Shown: positions 20,521-30,634 of the stretch, piece after piece
How the letters are laid out: each line of letters opens with the position of its first letter
How positions within the stretch are numbered: position 1 is the stretch's first letter
NCBI GenBank assembly: GCA_024644085.1
Contig: JAHELS010000003.1
Coordinates: 1-64,000 of the forward strand
Length of the DNA stretch: 64,000 bases
Direction: 5' to 3'
DNA from: Rhodopirellula sp.
GTDB taxonomy: Bacteria > Planctomycetota > Planctomycetia > Pirellulales > Pirellulaceae
Program-made: the position numbers and the translations under genes
The notes under the pieces: model-generated
Database searches by the model: none
What the model was told of the DNA's origin: nothing
The model's input: the letters and a program-made list of their open reading frames with translations, nothing else

Positions 20521-21879
20521 ATGATGACAGCGATGACGACGATTCGACAAGGACTTGACCTTCCCATTCTTGGCAGCCCTGAGCAACACGTGGAGGTTGC
20601 CAAACAGATTGGGCGCGTTGCCTTGTTGGGTGACGATTACATCGGCATGAAGCCGACGATGTTGGTTGGCGAGGGGGACCGCGTCCAGCTCGGCCAACGT
20701 TTGTTCGAGGACAAGAAAAACCCGGGCGTGTTCTATACGTCGCCGGCAACCGGGACGGTCGCGGAAGTCAATCGCGGCGCGAAACGGAAGTTCGAGTCGA
20801 TCGTGATCGACGTCGAAGACGACGAGCCGGTTGAGTTCACCGACGCCCAGGGCGCCGACCCGCAGGCTCTTGGACGCGATGGCGTGACGCGGCAATTGAT
20901 CGACAGCGGTCTTTGGACCGCGCTGCGGACACGTCCTTACGGAAAAGTCCCGGCGCCTGGGAACGTACCACATTCGATCTTCGTCCAGGCGATCGATACC
21001 AATCCATTGGCGGCCGACCCGGCGATCGCGATGGGCCCGCGTAAGGAACAATTCACTCTCGGTCTGCGCGTACTGACGCAACTAACCGACGGATCAGTTT
21101 ACGTTTGCAAGGCAGAGGGCGCAGAGATTCCCGGCGACGGGCTTGACGGAGTCCAGGTCGAATCATTTGACGGCCCGCATCCGGCGGGTCTGGTCGGCAC
21201 GGCCATTCACCTTCTCGATCCAGTGGGACCGACCAAAACGGTTTGGTACATCGGCTACCAGGACGTTTGTGCCATCGGCTCACTCCTGCAGACTGGAACG
21301 CTCGACGTGCGCCGCGTGATTTCGCTGGCCGGGCCAGTCGTCAATCAGCCGCGTTTGCTTGAAACACGAATGGGAGTTTGCATCAGCGATTTGATCGCCG
21401 ACCAGTACGACACCGACATCAAGATACGGCCGATCTCCGGCTCTGTTCTCTGCGGCCGGACCGCGTTGCCGCCCCACCATTATCTTGGTCGATACCACAC
21501 CCAGGTTTCGATTCTCGAGGAGGGTGACGAACGTGAGTTTCTCGGTTGGCAGAAACCGGGTGTCGACAAGTATTCGTTAACGCGCGTTTTTGCATCCTCG
21601 GCGACACCGAACAAGAAATTTGCGTTCACGACGAGCACTCACGGCAGCGAGCGTGCGATGGTGCCGCTGGGTACCTACGAGAAAGTAATGCCGCTGGATA
21701 TTCTGCCGACCCAGTTATTGCGGTCGCTGATTTACCGTGACACCGACGAAGCCCAGCAACTGGGTGTTTTGGAACTCGAGGAGGAGGACGTCGCGCTGTG
21801 TACGTTCGTCTGTCCGGGTAAGTACGAATATGGTTCGTTGCTGCGTGAGAGCCTGGCAACGATCGAACGAGAGGGCTGA
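20521..21879 (+). CDS. nqrA: Na+-translocating NADH:quinone reductase subunit A
   Basis: [46 protein letters not shown]; first gene of a contiguous nqrA-F order. Confidence 0.95.
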   Translation: MMTAMTTIRQGLDLPILGSPEQHVEVAKQIGRVALLGDDYIGMKPTMLVGEGDRVQLGQRLFEDKKNPGVFYTSPATGTVAEVNRGAKRKFESIVIDVEDDEPVEFTDAQGADPQALGRDGVTRQLIDSGLWTALRTRPYGKVPAPGNVPHSIFVQAIDTNPLAADPAIAMGPRKEQFTLGLRVLTQLTDGSVYVCKAEGAEIPGDGLDGVQVESFDGPHPAGLVGTAIHLLDPVGPTKTVWYIGYQDVCAIGSLLQTGTLDVRRVISLAGPVVNQPRLLETRMGVCISDLIADQYDTDIKIRPISGSVLCGRTALPPHHYLGRYHTQVSILEEGDEREFLGWQKPGVDKYSLTRVFASSATPNKKFAFTTSTHGSERAMVPLGTYEKVMPLDILPTQLLRSLIYRDTDEAQQLGVLELEEEDVALCTFVCPGKYEYGSLLRESLATIEREG

Positions 21880-21914
21880 TCAACGATCCCGCGGCCGAGT
21901 GCGTCGCGGCTCGA

Positions 21915-23210
21915 ATGACAGGAAATGAAAAGATGAAACCACTTCGCGACTTCCTGGATAAAGTCCATCCCTGGTTCGCCAAAGGCGGGCCGCTGGAGAT
22001 GGCGTATCCGATGTACGAAGCGCTCGACACGTTCCTTTACACGCCGGGCGAGGTCGCCAGGGGCAGCACGCACCTGCGCGACGGAATCGATCTGAAACGG
22101 ATGATGATCACCGTCGTGATGGCGCTCGTTCCATGCGCGCTGTTCGGTATGTGGAACGTCGGCTACCAGGCCAACCAGGCGATCGAGAAGATGGAAGCGG
22201 TCAACATCGATCACGAGGGGGATTGGCACTACACCATCCACCAATCGATGGGTTTCACCAACGATTCGAGCAGTCACGCGGACAACTTTGTCCTGGGCGC
22301 AATCCATTTTCTGCCGATCTATATCGTTTGCATGTTTGTCGGCGGACACATCGAACTGGTCTTCAGCGTCCTGCGCGGGCATGAAATCAATGAGGGTTTT
22401 CTGGTAACCGGATTGTTGTTCCCGTTGACGTTGCCGCCCACGATTCCGCTGTGGCAGGTGGCACTCGGGATATCGTTCGGGGTGATCGTCGCCAAGGAAG
22501 TGTTCGGCGGGACCGGTCGTAACTTCCTGAACGTGGCGCTGACCAGCCGTGCCTTTCTTTACTTTGCCTACGCGGGTCAAATCAGCGGCGACAAGGTTTG
22601 GACGGCCGTGGACGGTTACAGCGGTGCGACGGCGCTTGGACAAATGGCCAACGCTCAACCCAACCCCGAGATCGCCAACCCGGCGATCGCGTCCCTCTCG
22701 GCTGTCGAATACGTCTGGCTCGAAGCCGAACCGATCCGGTGGTGGGATGCGTTCTTTGGCACGATCCAGGGTTCGATCGGCGAGACGAGCACGCTGATGT
22801 GTTTGATCGGGGCCGCAATCCTGATTGCCACCGGCATCGGCTCATGGAAAATCATGGCGGGCGTCGGCGGCGGTGTACTCGCCACATCGCTTCTGCTGCA
22901 AGGCGTCAATCCGGGAACCAACCCGATGTTCGGCGTTCCGTTCTACTGGCACATGGTGATTGGCGGTCTCGCTTTCGGGTTGGTGTTCATGGCGACCGAC
23001 CCGGTCAGTGCGTCGATGACCGACAAGGGCAAATGGATTTACGGAGGGCTGATCGGTTTCATGACGGTCTTGATTCGAGTCATCAACCCGGCGTTCCCCG
23101 AGGGCATCATGTTGGCGATCCTGTTTGGAAATGTATTTGCCCCGTTGATCGATTATTTCGTGGTTCAAGCCAACGTCCGCAGGAGGATGGCTCGCTATGC
23201 AACAACGTGA
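21915..23210 (+). CDS. nqrB: Na+-translocating NADH:quinone reductase subunit B
   Basis: Multi-[16 protein letters not shown] (FMN-Thr motif context). Confidence 0.95.
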   Translation: MTGNEKMKPLRDFLDKVHPWFAKGGPLEMAYPMYEALDTFLYTPGEVARGSTHLRDGIDLKRMMITVVMALVPCALFGMWNVGYQANQAIEKMEAVNIDHEGDWHYTIHQSMGFTNDSSSHADNFVLGAIHFLPIYIVCMFVGGHIELVFSVLRGHEINEGFLVTGLLFPLTLPPTIPLWQVALGISFGVIVAKEVFGGTGRNFLNVALTSRAFLYFAYAGQISGDKVWTAVDGYSGATALGQMANAQPNPEIANPAIASLSAVEYVWLEAEPIRWWDAFFGTIQGSIGETSTLMCLIGAAILIATGIGSWKIMAGVGGGVLATSLLLQGVNPGTNPMFGVPFYWHMVIGGLAFGLVFMATDPVSASMTDKGKWIYGGLIGFMTVLIRVINPAFPEGIMLAILFGNVFAPLIDYFVVQANVRRRMARYATT

Positions 23211-24027
23211 TTCACTCGGCTTCACCCTGCTGGTGGCCGCGATCCTTTGCGTCGTCTGCTCGTTGGCGGTCAGCACCGCCGCGGTAGCGCTGCGTCCGCG
23301 CCAGGAAGCCAACGAGAAGCTGGACCAGCAGAAAAACATTCTTGATGCGACTGGTCTGGCAATTGGCGAATACGGCAAGCAGGCGGGCGATCTCGATTCC
23401 GCCCAAATCCAGGAACTCAACCAGTGGATCAGCGCCAAGCTGGTCAATCTGGAAACGGGCCAGTACACCGACGTCATCGACATCGATAATTATGACTTGA
23501 TCGAGGTGACCAGCAGCACGGCCAACAGCGTCGAGATCACCGATCCGGAATATGATCCCGGCGAGCCCCGCCGGCCCAACATCATGAAAGTCTTCTTCGT
23601 CAAACGCCCCGGATCGACCAAAATCCAACAGGTCGTCCTGCCGGTTTTCGGAAAAGGATTGTGGGGCACGCTCTACGGCTATCTGGCCGTGAAAAGCGAC
23701 CTGGAAACGATCCAGGGCATTACCTTTTACCAGCACAAGGAAACACCCGGCCTGGGCGGCGAAGTCGACAACCCACGATGGAAGGCGCAGTGGGAAGGCC
23801 GGAAACTTTACGACGCGGACGGCGATCCCGCTTCCCTCGTCTACAAAGGCCCTGCTCCGTCGGACAACCCATTTGCGGTCGACGGATTATCGGGCGCCAC
23901 AATTACCTCGCGAGGCGTTACGAATCTGATTCGTTACTGGGCCAGCGATGATGGTTACGGAACCTATCTCGATAAGCTCGCGGACGAAGTCGGCGCGGAA
24001 CCGCGCACGCGATCATCAGGAGAATAA
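23197..24027 (+). CDS. nqrC: Na+-translocating NADH:quinone reductase subunit C
   Basis: [21 protein letters not shown] covalent FMN motif; overlaps nqrB by 14 bp. Confidence 0.95.
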   Translation: MQQRDSLGFTLLVAAILCVVCSLAVSTAAVALRPRQEANEKLDQQKNILDATGLAIGEYGKQAGDLDSAQIQELNQWISAKLVNLETGQYTDVIDIDNYDLIEVTSSTANSVEITDPEYDPGEPRRPNIMKVFFVKRPGSTKIQQVVLPVFGKGLWGTLYGYLAVKSDLETIQGITFYQHKETPGLGGEVDNPRWKAQWEGRKLYDADGDPASLVYKGPAPSDNPFAVDGLSGATITSRGVTNLIRYWASDDGYGTYLDKLADEVGAEPRTRSSGE

Positions 24028-24029
24028 CG

Positions 24030-24653
24030 ATGTCGAACAAGCCTACCGATGTCCTGATGGACCCGCTGATCAACAACAACCCGATCGCGCTACAGATTCT
24101 CGGAATCTGCTCGGCGCTGGCGGTGACGACCAAGATGGAAACGTCTCTGGTGATGAGCATCGCCGTAATTGCGGTCACTGCGTTCAGCAATCTCGCGGTC
24201 AGCGCGATTCGCCAATTCATCCCCAGCAGCATCCGAATCATCGTCCAAATGACGGTGATCGCGTCGTTGGTGATCGTGGTCGACCAGATCCTCAAGGCCT
24301 ACCTTTACGACATCAGCAAGCAGTTATCGGTGTTCGTCGGTCTGATCATCACGAACTGTATCGTGATGGGACGAGCCGAAGGTTTTGCGATGAAGAACGG
24401 CACCTGGCTCAGCTTCCTCGACGGAATCGGAAATGGGATGGGCTACGGTCTCGTGCTGATGTTCGTGGCGTTCTTCCGCGAATTGTTCGGCAACGGATCG
24501 CTGTTCGGAATCGTGATCTTTGAACTTGATCGTAACGGTGGCTGGTACAACCCCAACAACCTGATGTTGTTGCCGCCGAGTGCTTTTTTCTTGATCGGAT
24601 TGATGATCTGGGCAATCCGTGCTTACAAGCCCGAACAAATCGAAGAGGCTTGA
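24030..24653 (+). CDS. nqrD: Na+-translocating NADH:quinone reductase subunit D
   Basis: Hydrophobic; [29 protein letters not shown]. Confidence 0.95.
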   Translation: MSNKPTDVLMDPLINNNPIALQILGICSALAVTTKMETSLVMSIAVIAVTAFSNLAVSAIRQFIPSSIRIIVQMTVIASLVIVVDQILKAYLYDISKQLSVFVGLIITNCIVMGRAEGFAMKNGTWLSFLDGIGNGMGYGLVLMFVAFFRELFGNGSLFGIVIFELDRNGGWYNPNNLMLLPPSAFFLIGLMIWAIRAYKPEQIEEA

Positions 24654-24660
24654 GAGAATC

Positions 24661-25296
24661 ATGGAACATTACCTGAGCATTTTCATTACCGCGGTGTTCA
24701 TCGAGAATCTGGCGCTCGCCTTTTTCCTCGGCATGTGCACGTTTCTGGCAATCAGCAAGAACGTCAAGACGGCGCTCGGTCTGGGGTTGGCGGTGATCGT
24801 GATTGAGGCAATCACGATTCCTGCGAACCAGCTGATCTATTACGGGCTGTTAAAGAAAGGCGCGATGTCGTGGGCCAATAACTTCATTTCGACCGAGACG
24901 ATTGACTTCGCCACCGTCGACCTGGCGTTCCTGAGTTTCATCAGCTACATCGGCGTGATTGCGGCGATGGTCCAGATCCTGGAGATGTTTCTCGACAAGT
25001 TCTTCCCACCACTCTACAACGCGTTGGGAATCTTTCTGCCGCTGATCACGGTGAACTGCGCCATCCTGGGCGGTTCGCTGTTCATGCAGGAACGCAGCTA
25101 CAACTTCCCCGAATCGGTCGTTTACGGGATCGGGTGCGGCGTCGGGTGGGCATTGGCGATCGCGGCGCTGGCGGGGATCCGCGAAAAGATGAAGTACAGT
25201 GATGTACCGCCGCCGCTTCGCGGTTTAGGTATTACGTTCATCACTGTTGGTCTGATGGCACTTGCTTTCATGTCGTTTGGCGGCATCCAGCTTTGA
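24661..25296 (+). CDS. nqrE: Na+-translocating NADH:quinone reductase subunit E
   Basis: Internal ATG of ORF 24619: [33 protein letters not shown]. Confidence 0.95.
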   Translation: MEHYLSIFITAVFIENLALAFFLGMCTFLAISKNVKTALGLGLAVIVIEAITIPANQLIYYGLLKKGAMSWANNFISTETIDFATVDLAFLSFISYIGVIAAMVQILEMFLDKFFPPLYNALGIFLPLITVNCAILGGSLFMQERSYNFPESVVYGIGCGVGWALAIAALAGIREKMKYSDVPPPLRGLGITFITVGLMALAFMSFGGIQL

Positions 25297-25350
25297 GAGC
25301 GTTTGTCCACCGATCCATTTTCGAGCTAACTTTCTGACGAGCTTGCAAAG

Positions 25351-26568
25351 ATGACTATTTTTCTCGGCGTCGCGATGTTCACGATCGTCGTGATCGCGTT
25401 GGTCCTGATCATCCTGGCCGCCAAGAGTCAATTGGTGGCCTCGGGGCCGGTCAAGATCATGATCAACGAACAGAAAGAGATCGAGGTCCCAGCCGGAGGC
25501 AAGTTGCTCGGGGCGCTCGCCGACGCGGGTGTTTTCGTCAGCAGTGCGTGCGGCGGTGGTGGAACGTGTGCCCAGTGCAAGGTCAAGATCCACGAAGGCG
25601 GCGGTGAAATCCTGGCCACCGAAAAGGATCATATCAACAAGAAAGACGCCGCCGAGGGCGAACGACTCAGTTGCCAGGTCGCGGTGAAGAACGACATGGT
25701 CGTCGAAGTCCCGGCCGAGGCATTCGACACCAAGAAATGGGTCTGCAAGGTCAAGAGCAACGGCAACGTCGCAACATTCATCAAAGAATTTGTGCTCGAG
25801 TTGCCCGAGGGCGAAGAGGTCGATTTCAAGGCCGGCGGATACATCCAGATCGAGTGTCCGCCGCACACGGTCGCTTACAAAGACTTTGTCATCGAAGATG
25901 AATACCGCGAGGACTGGGACAAGTTCGACGTTTGGCGTTACGTTTCCAAAGTCGACGAACCGGTCGTGCGCGCCTATTCGATGGCGAACTACCCCGGCGA
26001 ACAGGGAATCATCATGCTCAATGTGCGGGTCGCCAGCCCGCCGCCACGCATGCCCGATGTCCCCCCGGGAAAGATGAGCAGTTGGATCTTCAGCCTGAAG
26101 CCGGGCGATGAAGCCACGATCAGCGGGCCGTACGGCGAATTCTTCATCAAGGATACCGAGGCCGAAATGGTCTACATCGGTGGTGGCGCCGGAATGGCGC
26201 CGCTGCGCAGCCATATCTTCGAACTCTTCAAGCGGCAAAAGACCAGCCGAAAGGTTTCGTACTGGTACGGCGGACGGAGCCTGCGCGAGCTGTTTTACAT
26301 CGATCACTTTCGCGGCATCGAACAAGAGTTCCCGAACTTCCAATTCAACATCGCGTTGTCGGAACCTCAACCCGAGGACAATTGGGACGGCTATGTGGGA
26401 TTCATCCACCAGGTCGTTCTGGACAACTACCTCAAAAAACATCCCGCGCCGGAAGACATCGAGTATTACATTTGCGGTCCGCCGATGATGAATCAGGCTG
26501 TGTTCAAGATGCTCGATGACCTCGGCGTTGAACCGGAAAACATCGCATATGACGACTTTGGCGGGTAA
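25351..26568 (+). CDS. nqrF: Na+-translocating NADH:quinone reductase subunit F
   Basis: 2Fe-2S motif [20 protein letters not shown] reductase domain ([27 protein letters not shown]). Confidence 0.96.
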   Translation: MTIFLGVAMFTIVVIALVLIILAAKSQLVASGPVKIMINEQKEIEVPAGGKLLGALADAGVFVSSACGGGGTCAQCKVKIHEGGGEILATEKDHINKKDAAEGERLSCQVAVKNDMVVEVPAEAFDTKKWVCKVKSNGNVATFIKEFVLELPEGEEVDFKAGGYIQIECPPHTVAYKDFVIEDEYREDWDKFDVWRYVSKVDEPVVRAYSMANYPGEQGIIMLNVRVASPPPRMPDVPPGKMSSWIFSLKPGDEATISGPYGEFFIKDTEAEMVYIGGGAGMAPLRSHIFELFKRQKTSRKVSYWYGGRSLRELFYIDHFRGIEQEFPNFQFNIALSEPQPEDNWDGYVGFIHQVVLDNYLKKHPAPEDIEYYICGPPMMNQAVFKMLDDLGVEPENIAYDDFGG

Positions 26569-26674
26569 GCTAAAGGTTGACAGCATGCTGGATTCCCGTC
26601 CTGAGCCAGCACCGACCCGCTGATGCCATATCAACGGGATCGATTGATTTCTTTCCGGACCCTGGGTTGATTCG

Positions 26675-27985
26675 ATGGCACATTCTTGCGCCCTGAGAAG
26701 CCGAGTCGCGACCCTGTGCGTGATCGCATGCGTTTGGATCTCTTCCGCATCGGTCACCGCCGACGATCGGACCGTGGAATTCTCCGGGGAAACGATGGGC
26801 ACGGTTTATGTGGTCAAGATCCACGACCCGCCCGAATTCGACGTCGACGTTCGCTTCGAAGTCGATGCGGCGCTCCGCCGCGTGAACGACCAGATGTCGA
26901 CCTACCTCAAAACGTCCGAAATCGGTCGCTTCAATGACTCTGATTCGACCCAGTGGTTTGAGGTCAGTCGTGAAACCGCCGAAGTCGTCGAATTCGCCCA
27001 GGAAGTCGCCTCAAAAACCGATGGTGCTTTTGATATCACCGTCGCACCCCTGGTCAATGCATGGAGCTTCGGTGTTGCCGAGCGAACCAAGCAGGTGCCC
27101 GATCCAAAACGACTTGAAGAAATCAAAGCCTATGTCGGATACGAAAAGTTGTCGGTTCGAGTCGACCCTCCGGCGCTGCGAAAATCGCATCCAGAATTGC
27201 AGGTCGATCTCTCAGGCATCGCAAAGGGATACGGCGCCGATCGTGTGGTCGATGTGCTCAGCGAGCACGGAGCAGCGAACGTCTTCGTCGAAATTGGCGG
27301 CGAGGTCAGAACCAGTGGTTCAAAATCGGGACAGTGGTGGAAGGTCGGAATCCAGCTTCCCGATGCCGCGCGAAATACGGTCATGATCGCTCATTCACTC
27401 AGCACAGGCGGCGGAGATGATCAAGCGATGGCGACCTCAGGCGACTACCGTAATTTTTTTGAGGCAGATGGTACGCGGTACTCGCACACAATCGATCCGA
27501 GGACCGGATTGCCCGTGACGCACGATCTTGCTTCTGTCTCGGTCGTCAGCGATAGCTGTATGAAAGCTGACGCGTGGGCGACAGCGATCAATGTGCTTGG
27601 GCCCAATGCGGGGCTTGAGGCGGCGCGCCGCGAAGGCCTCCATGCATTGCTGATCCAGCGAAAGAATGACGGCGAATTCGAATTGCTCGGTACCGGCACA
27701 TTGGTGCAATACGCAACACAGGAGCGTGCGGTGCAGCCGGACCGCGCCGACGCTGCAGCCGGCGCTCCATTTGCCGTGATGGCAATCACTTTTGTCGCCT
27801 TCGCTGTTGTCCTTTTCGCGATGGCGGTGGGAGTGATGTTCGGTCGACGCTCGATCAGCGGTTCCTGCGGCGGCCTGGCAAATAGTCGAAACGAGGACGG
27901 GAGCGTCAGCTGCTCCCTATGCAGCAATCCTGCGGACGCCTGTAAGGAACTTCGACATCGTATGGAAGCGGGTACGCGAACCTAG
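26675..27985 (+). CDS. apbE: ApbE (FAD:protein FMN transferase) fused to a C-terminal NqrM (DUF539)-like module
   Basis: ApbE motifs: GETMGTVYVVKIHDP, DLSGIAKGYGADRVVDVL, GDYRNFFEADGTRYSHTIDPRTG. C-terminus: AVGVMFGRRSISGSCGGLANSRNEDGSVSCSLCSNPADACKEL, which matches the NqrM TM + Cys4 pattern. Confidence 0.9.
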   Translation: MAHSCALRSRVATLCVIACVWISSASVTADDRTVEFSGETMGTVYVVKIHDPPEFDVDVRFEVDAALRRVNDQMSTYLKTSEIGRFNDSDSTQWFEVSRETAEVVEFAQEVASKTDGAFDITVAPLVNAWSFGVAERTKQVPDPKRLEEIKAYVGYEKLSVRVDPPALRKSHPELQVDLSGIAKGYGADRVVDVLSEHGAANVFVEIGGEVRTSGSKSGQWWKVGIQLPDAARNTVMIAHSLSTGGGDDQAMATSGDYRNFFEADGTRYSHTIDPRTGLPVTHDLASVSVVSDSCMKADAWATAINVLGPNAGLEAARREGLHALLIQRKNDGEFELLGTGTLVQYATQERAVQPDRADAAAGAPFAVMAITFVAFAVVLFAMAVGVMFGRRSISGSCGGLANSRNEDGSVSCSLCSNPADACKELRHRMEAGTRT

Positions 27986-27995
27986 GAACAAGCTT

Positions 27996-29681
27996 GTGGA
28001 TTCTCAGCCGGATGACGAGGGCAAGGCACCGCCAGCTTCGGAGCCCGAAGAATCTCCGTCGTATCAAAGCGACAGGCGACCCAAATACCTTCTTTATGCA
28101 ACCGTCACTGCCGCCTTCGGCGTGATAGCCGTAGGATTGATTCAATCTGCCGCACCGGCAACCGATCACCAGATGGCGAATATCTTCAGTGTCCTCGCGG
28201 GCATGATCGCGTTCATTCTGGTCGCAATCACACTGCAACTCTGGGCGTGGCGGAGCGGCCAACCCCTGCTTGTGCCGGGTGTTCTCTTCGCCATCGCAGT
28301 GATGTTGGTGGGTGCATTTCAGTTCGACGGATTCAGCGGCGAGATGTGGCCGCAGTTCAAATTTCGTTTCGCAAGAAACGCTCCCGAATTGCGATCTGTA
28401 TCCGAAGCGTCTCGTGATTCCATCGACTCCTCCGACCCGTCGGCCGTCGCTATCGCGGATTCACTCGGTTTTCTAGGGAACGAACGAACGGGCGTGATCC
28501 ACGAGCGATTGTTCTCGATTCCCAATAGTGCGGAAGAGGTTCAAGTCCTCTGGGACCAGGGAATCGGCCAGGGATGGTCGTCATTCGCGGTCGCATCAGA
28601 TCGGGCGGTGACGCTCGAACAGCGTGACGACCAGGAATGCGTAACGTGCTACCGGCTCGCTGACGGCGAGCTCATCTGGATCGAACGCCATGAAGCGGAG
28701 CATTTCAATTCACTAGGCGGCACTGGACCCAGGAGCACGCCGACGATTCACGGCGGTCGCGTTTTCGCGCAAGGTGCAACCGGAAAACTTTGGTGCCTCG
28801 ATTTGGAAACCGGCGATACCCACTGGAGCGTTGACCTGCTTGAACTCGCTGGATGGGACCAGCTCAAATCGGAAACGGCGATAGCATGGGGTCGCGCCGG
28901 CTCGCCGCTGATCGTCGATGGCTTGTGCGTCGTTCCCTACGGTGGCCCGGATTCCATCAAGAACCAGGGGCGCAGCCTGATTGCGTTGGACGCGGAAACG
29001 GGCGAGATACGTTGGACATCGGGCGAAGACCAGATCAGCTATGCTTCCCCAGCGTTGATGACGCTCGCCGGCGTTCGGCAAATCGTCTCGGTCAATGAAA
29101 AAACAATTACCGGTCATGCGATCAACGACGGTACCGCTGTGTGGAGTTTCGATTGGCCGGGGCAAAGCAACGGCGGCGCGAATTGCGCGATGGTCATCCC
29201 CGCCGGCGAGAATCAATTCCTGATCGGAAAGGGATACGGAGGCGGCAGTGCGTTGGTGAAGATCCACGAAGACGACAGCAACGAATTGCACGCCGAAGCG
29301 GTTTGGGATTCCACGTCGGTGTTAAAGACCAAATTCACGCACGCCTGTGTCGATGGTGACGTCGCCTATGCGATTAGCAACGGCTCGCTCGAAGCAGTGA
29401 CCGTTGACAGCGGCGATCGACGATGGATCCAGCCGCGCAGCTCACGATTCGGGCAGGGCCAGATTCTGTTGGTCGCCGATACGATTGTGGCGCAGTCAGA
29501 ATCGGGCGACGTAGCGATGGTCGACGCCGACCCCACCAAATACAGCGAACGCGTTCGATTGCCCGCGCTGAGTTCCAAGACGTGGAATATACCGACCGTC
29601 GCGGGAAGGCACTTGCTCGTCCGTAACGATCGACAAGCCATCTGTTTCTTGCTGCCGCCCGTCTCCAACGCGGCAAACTAG
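27996..29681 (+). CDS. Membrane-anchored PQQ-like beta-propeller protein
   Basis: GTG start; N-terminal TM helices, then repeated propeller blades (GKLWCLDLETGDTHWSVDL, LIALDAETGEIRWTSG). Confidence 0.82.
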   Translation: MDSQPDDEGKAPPASEPEESPSYQSDRRPKYLLYATVTAAFGVIAVGLIQSAAPATDHQMANIFSVLAGMIAFILVAITLQLWAWRSGQPLLVPGVLFAIAVMLVGAFQFDGFSGEMWPQFKFRFARNAPELRSVSEASRDSIDSSDPSAVAIADSLGFLGNERTGVIHERLFSIPNSAEEVQVLWDQGIGQGWSSFAVASDRAVTLEQRDDQECVTCYRLADGELIWIERHEAEHFNSLGGTGPRSTPTIHGGRVFAQGATGKLWCLDLETGDTHWSVDLLELAGWDQLKSETAIAWGRAGSPLIVDGLCVVPYGGPDSIKNQGRSLIALDAETGEIRWTSGEDQISYASPALMTLAGVRQIVSVNEKTITGHAINDGTAVWSFDWPGQSNGGANCAMVIPAGENQFLIGKGYGGGSALVKIHEDDSNELHAEAVWDSTSVLKTKFTHACVDGDVAYAISNGSLEAVTVDSGDRRWIQPRSSRFGQGQILLVADTIVAQSESGDVAMVDADPTKYSERVRLPALSSKTWNIPTVAGRHLLVRNDRQAICFLLPPVSNAAN

Positions 29682-29812
29682 GCAATGTCCCGTAAATGAA
29701 GAAAAGCCGATGGTGAGCCGACGGCGCTAGCCGCGGGCCTCATAACTGAACCGTTCTCAACGCGACGCCCGACGCTAGCGCGTTCGGCTCACATTTACGG
29801 GACAGTGCCTAG
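29678..29812. repeat. Nested inverted-repeat element (REP/MITE-like)
   Basis: Outer arms CTAGGCAATGTCCCGTAAATG (29678-29698) / CATTTACGGGACAGTGCCTAG (29792-29812), 20/21 complementary; inner arms GTGAGCCGACGGCGCTAGC (29713-29731) / GCTAGCGCGTTCGGCTCAC (29774-29792), 17/19 complementary. Confidence 0.8.
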
Positions 29813-29935
29813 CAATTCGCCGGCGCCCTGAGCCCGGCGGGTTCCTGGAAGACGCACAACGGGGCAACTCCGTTGGTTCGTGTATACTCGTGTGCAACGG
29901 GCCCCTTTTCTCTCCAATCGATTCGAGGCCTTGAT

Positions 29936-30529
29936 GTGTCCGTGAATTCCGATGCCACGTCGATGAGTCTTCTGGGCCGCGCGGTCGAGGAGGACGAGCA
30001 AGCCTGGAACCAGCTTGTCCACCTTTACGGGCCGCTGGTCCAGCGGTGGTGCCGCCAGGCAGGTTTATCCGACGACGACACAGCCGATGTGTTTCAGGAA
30101 ACGTTTCAAGCGGTTGCGAGAAAGCTAGGAACGTTCAAGCCGCGACGCGATGTGGCCTCGTTTCGATGTTGGTTGAAAACGATCGTGCGGACCAAAACGA
30201 TTGATCATCATCGCAAGGCAAATCGCCAGGCCACCGGTGCGGGCGGAACGGACGCGCAGCTGCGGATTTCTGAGATCGCCGATCCTTTTTCCGAGGAGAG
30301 CGAAGAGCAAGCCGCAAGTGAGGATGCTTTCATTGTGCAGAGGGCGATGGACCTGATCGAAAAGGAATTTGATCCCAGGAATTGGTCGGCGTTCGAGCAG
30401 GTTGCCATGAAGGGACGCAGCGCCACCGATGTCGCGAAAGAACTCGGCGTTGAACCACAGACGATCCGCCAGGCCAATTACCGTATCCGCCGGCGTCTGA
30501 GACTGGTTTTGGAGGATTTGGTCGAATGA
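29936..30529 (+). CDS. ECF-type RNA polymerase sigma factor
   Basis: Region 2: LVHLYGPLVQRWCRQAGLSDDDTADVFQETFQAVARKLGTF; region 4: RSATDVAKELGVEPQTIRQANYRIRRRLR. Start uncertain; ORF track opens at 29873 with TTG, GTG at 29936 is plausible. Confidence 0.9.
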   Translation: MSVNSDATSMSLLGRAVEEDEQAWNQLVHLYGPLVQRWCRQAGLSDDDTADVFQETFQAVARKLGTFKPRRDVASFRCWLKTIVRTKTIDHHRKANRQATGAGGTDAQLRISEIADPFSEESEEQAASEDAFIVQRAMDLIEKEFDPRNWSAFEQVAMKGRSATDVAKELGVEPQTIRQANYRIRRRLRLVLEDLVE

Positions 30530-30634
30530 GGCGTTACACAGGAGCGTTCGACTCTCAGGCGGATCGCCCGGTGCCCAGCGACGTCCGCAATTTCGAAGTT
30601 CTCTGATGAAACCGGCCGAACACTCTTCCCAATC

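Noticed and set aside
25225-26802. 525-aa minus-strand ORF antisense to nqrF
   Set aside because: Fully antisense to the well-supported nqrF; a shadow ORF of high-GC coding sequence with no recognisable motif.
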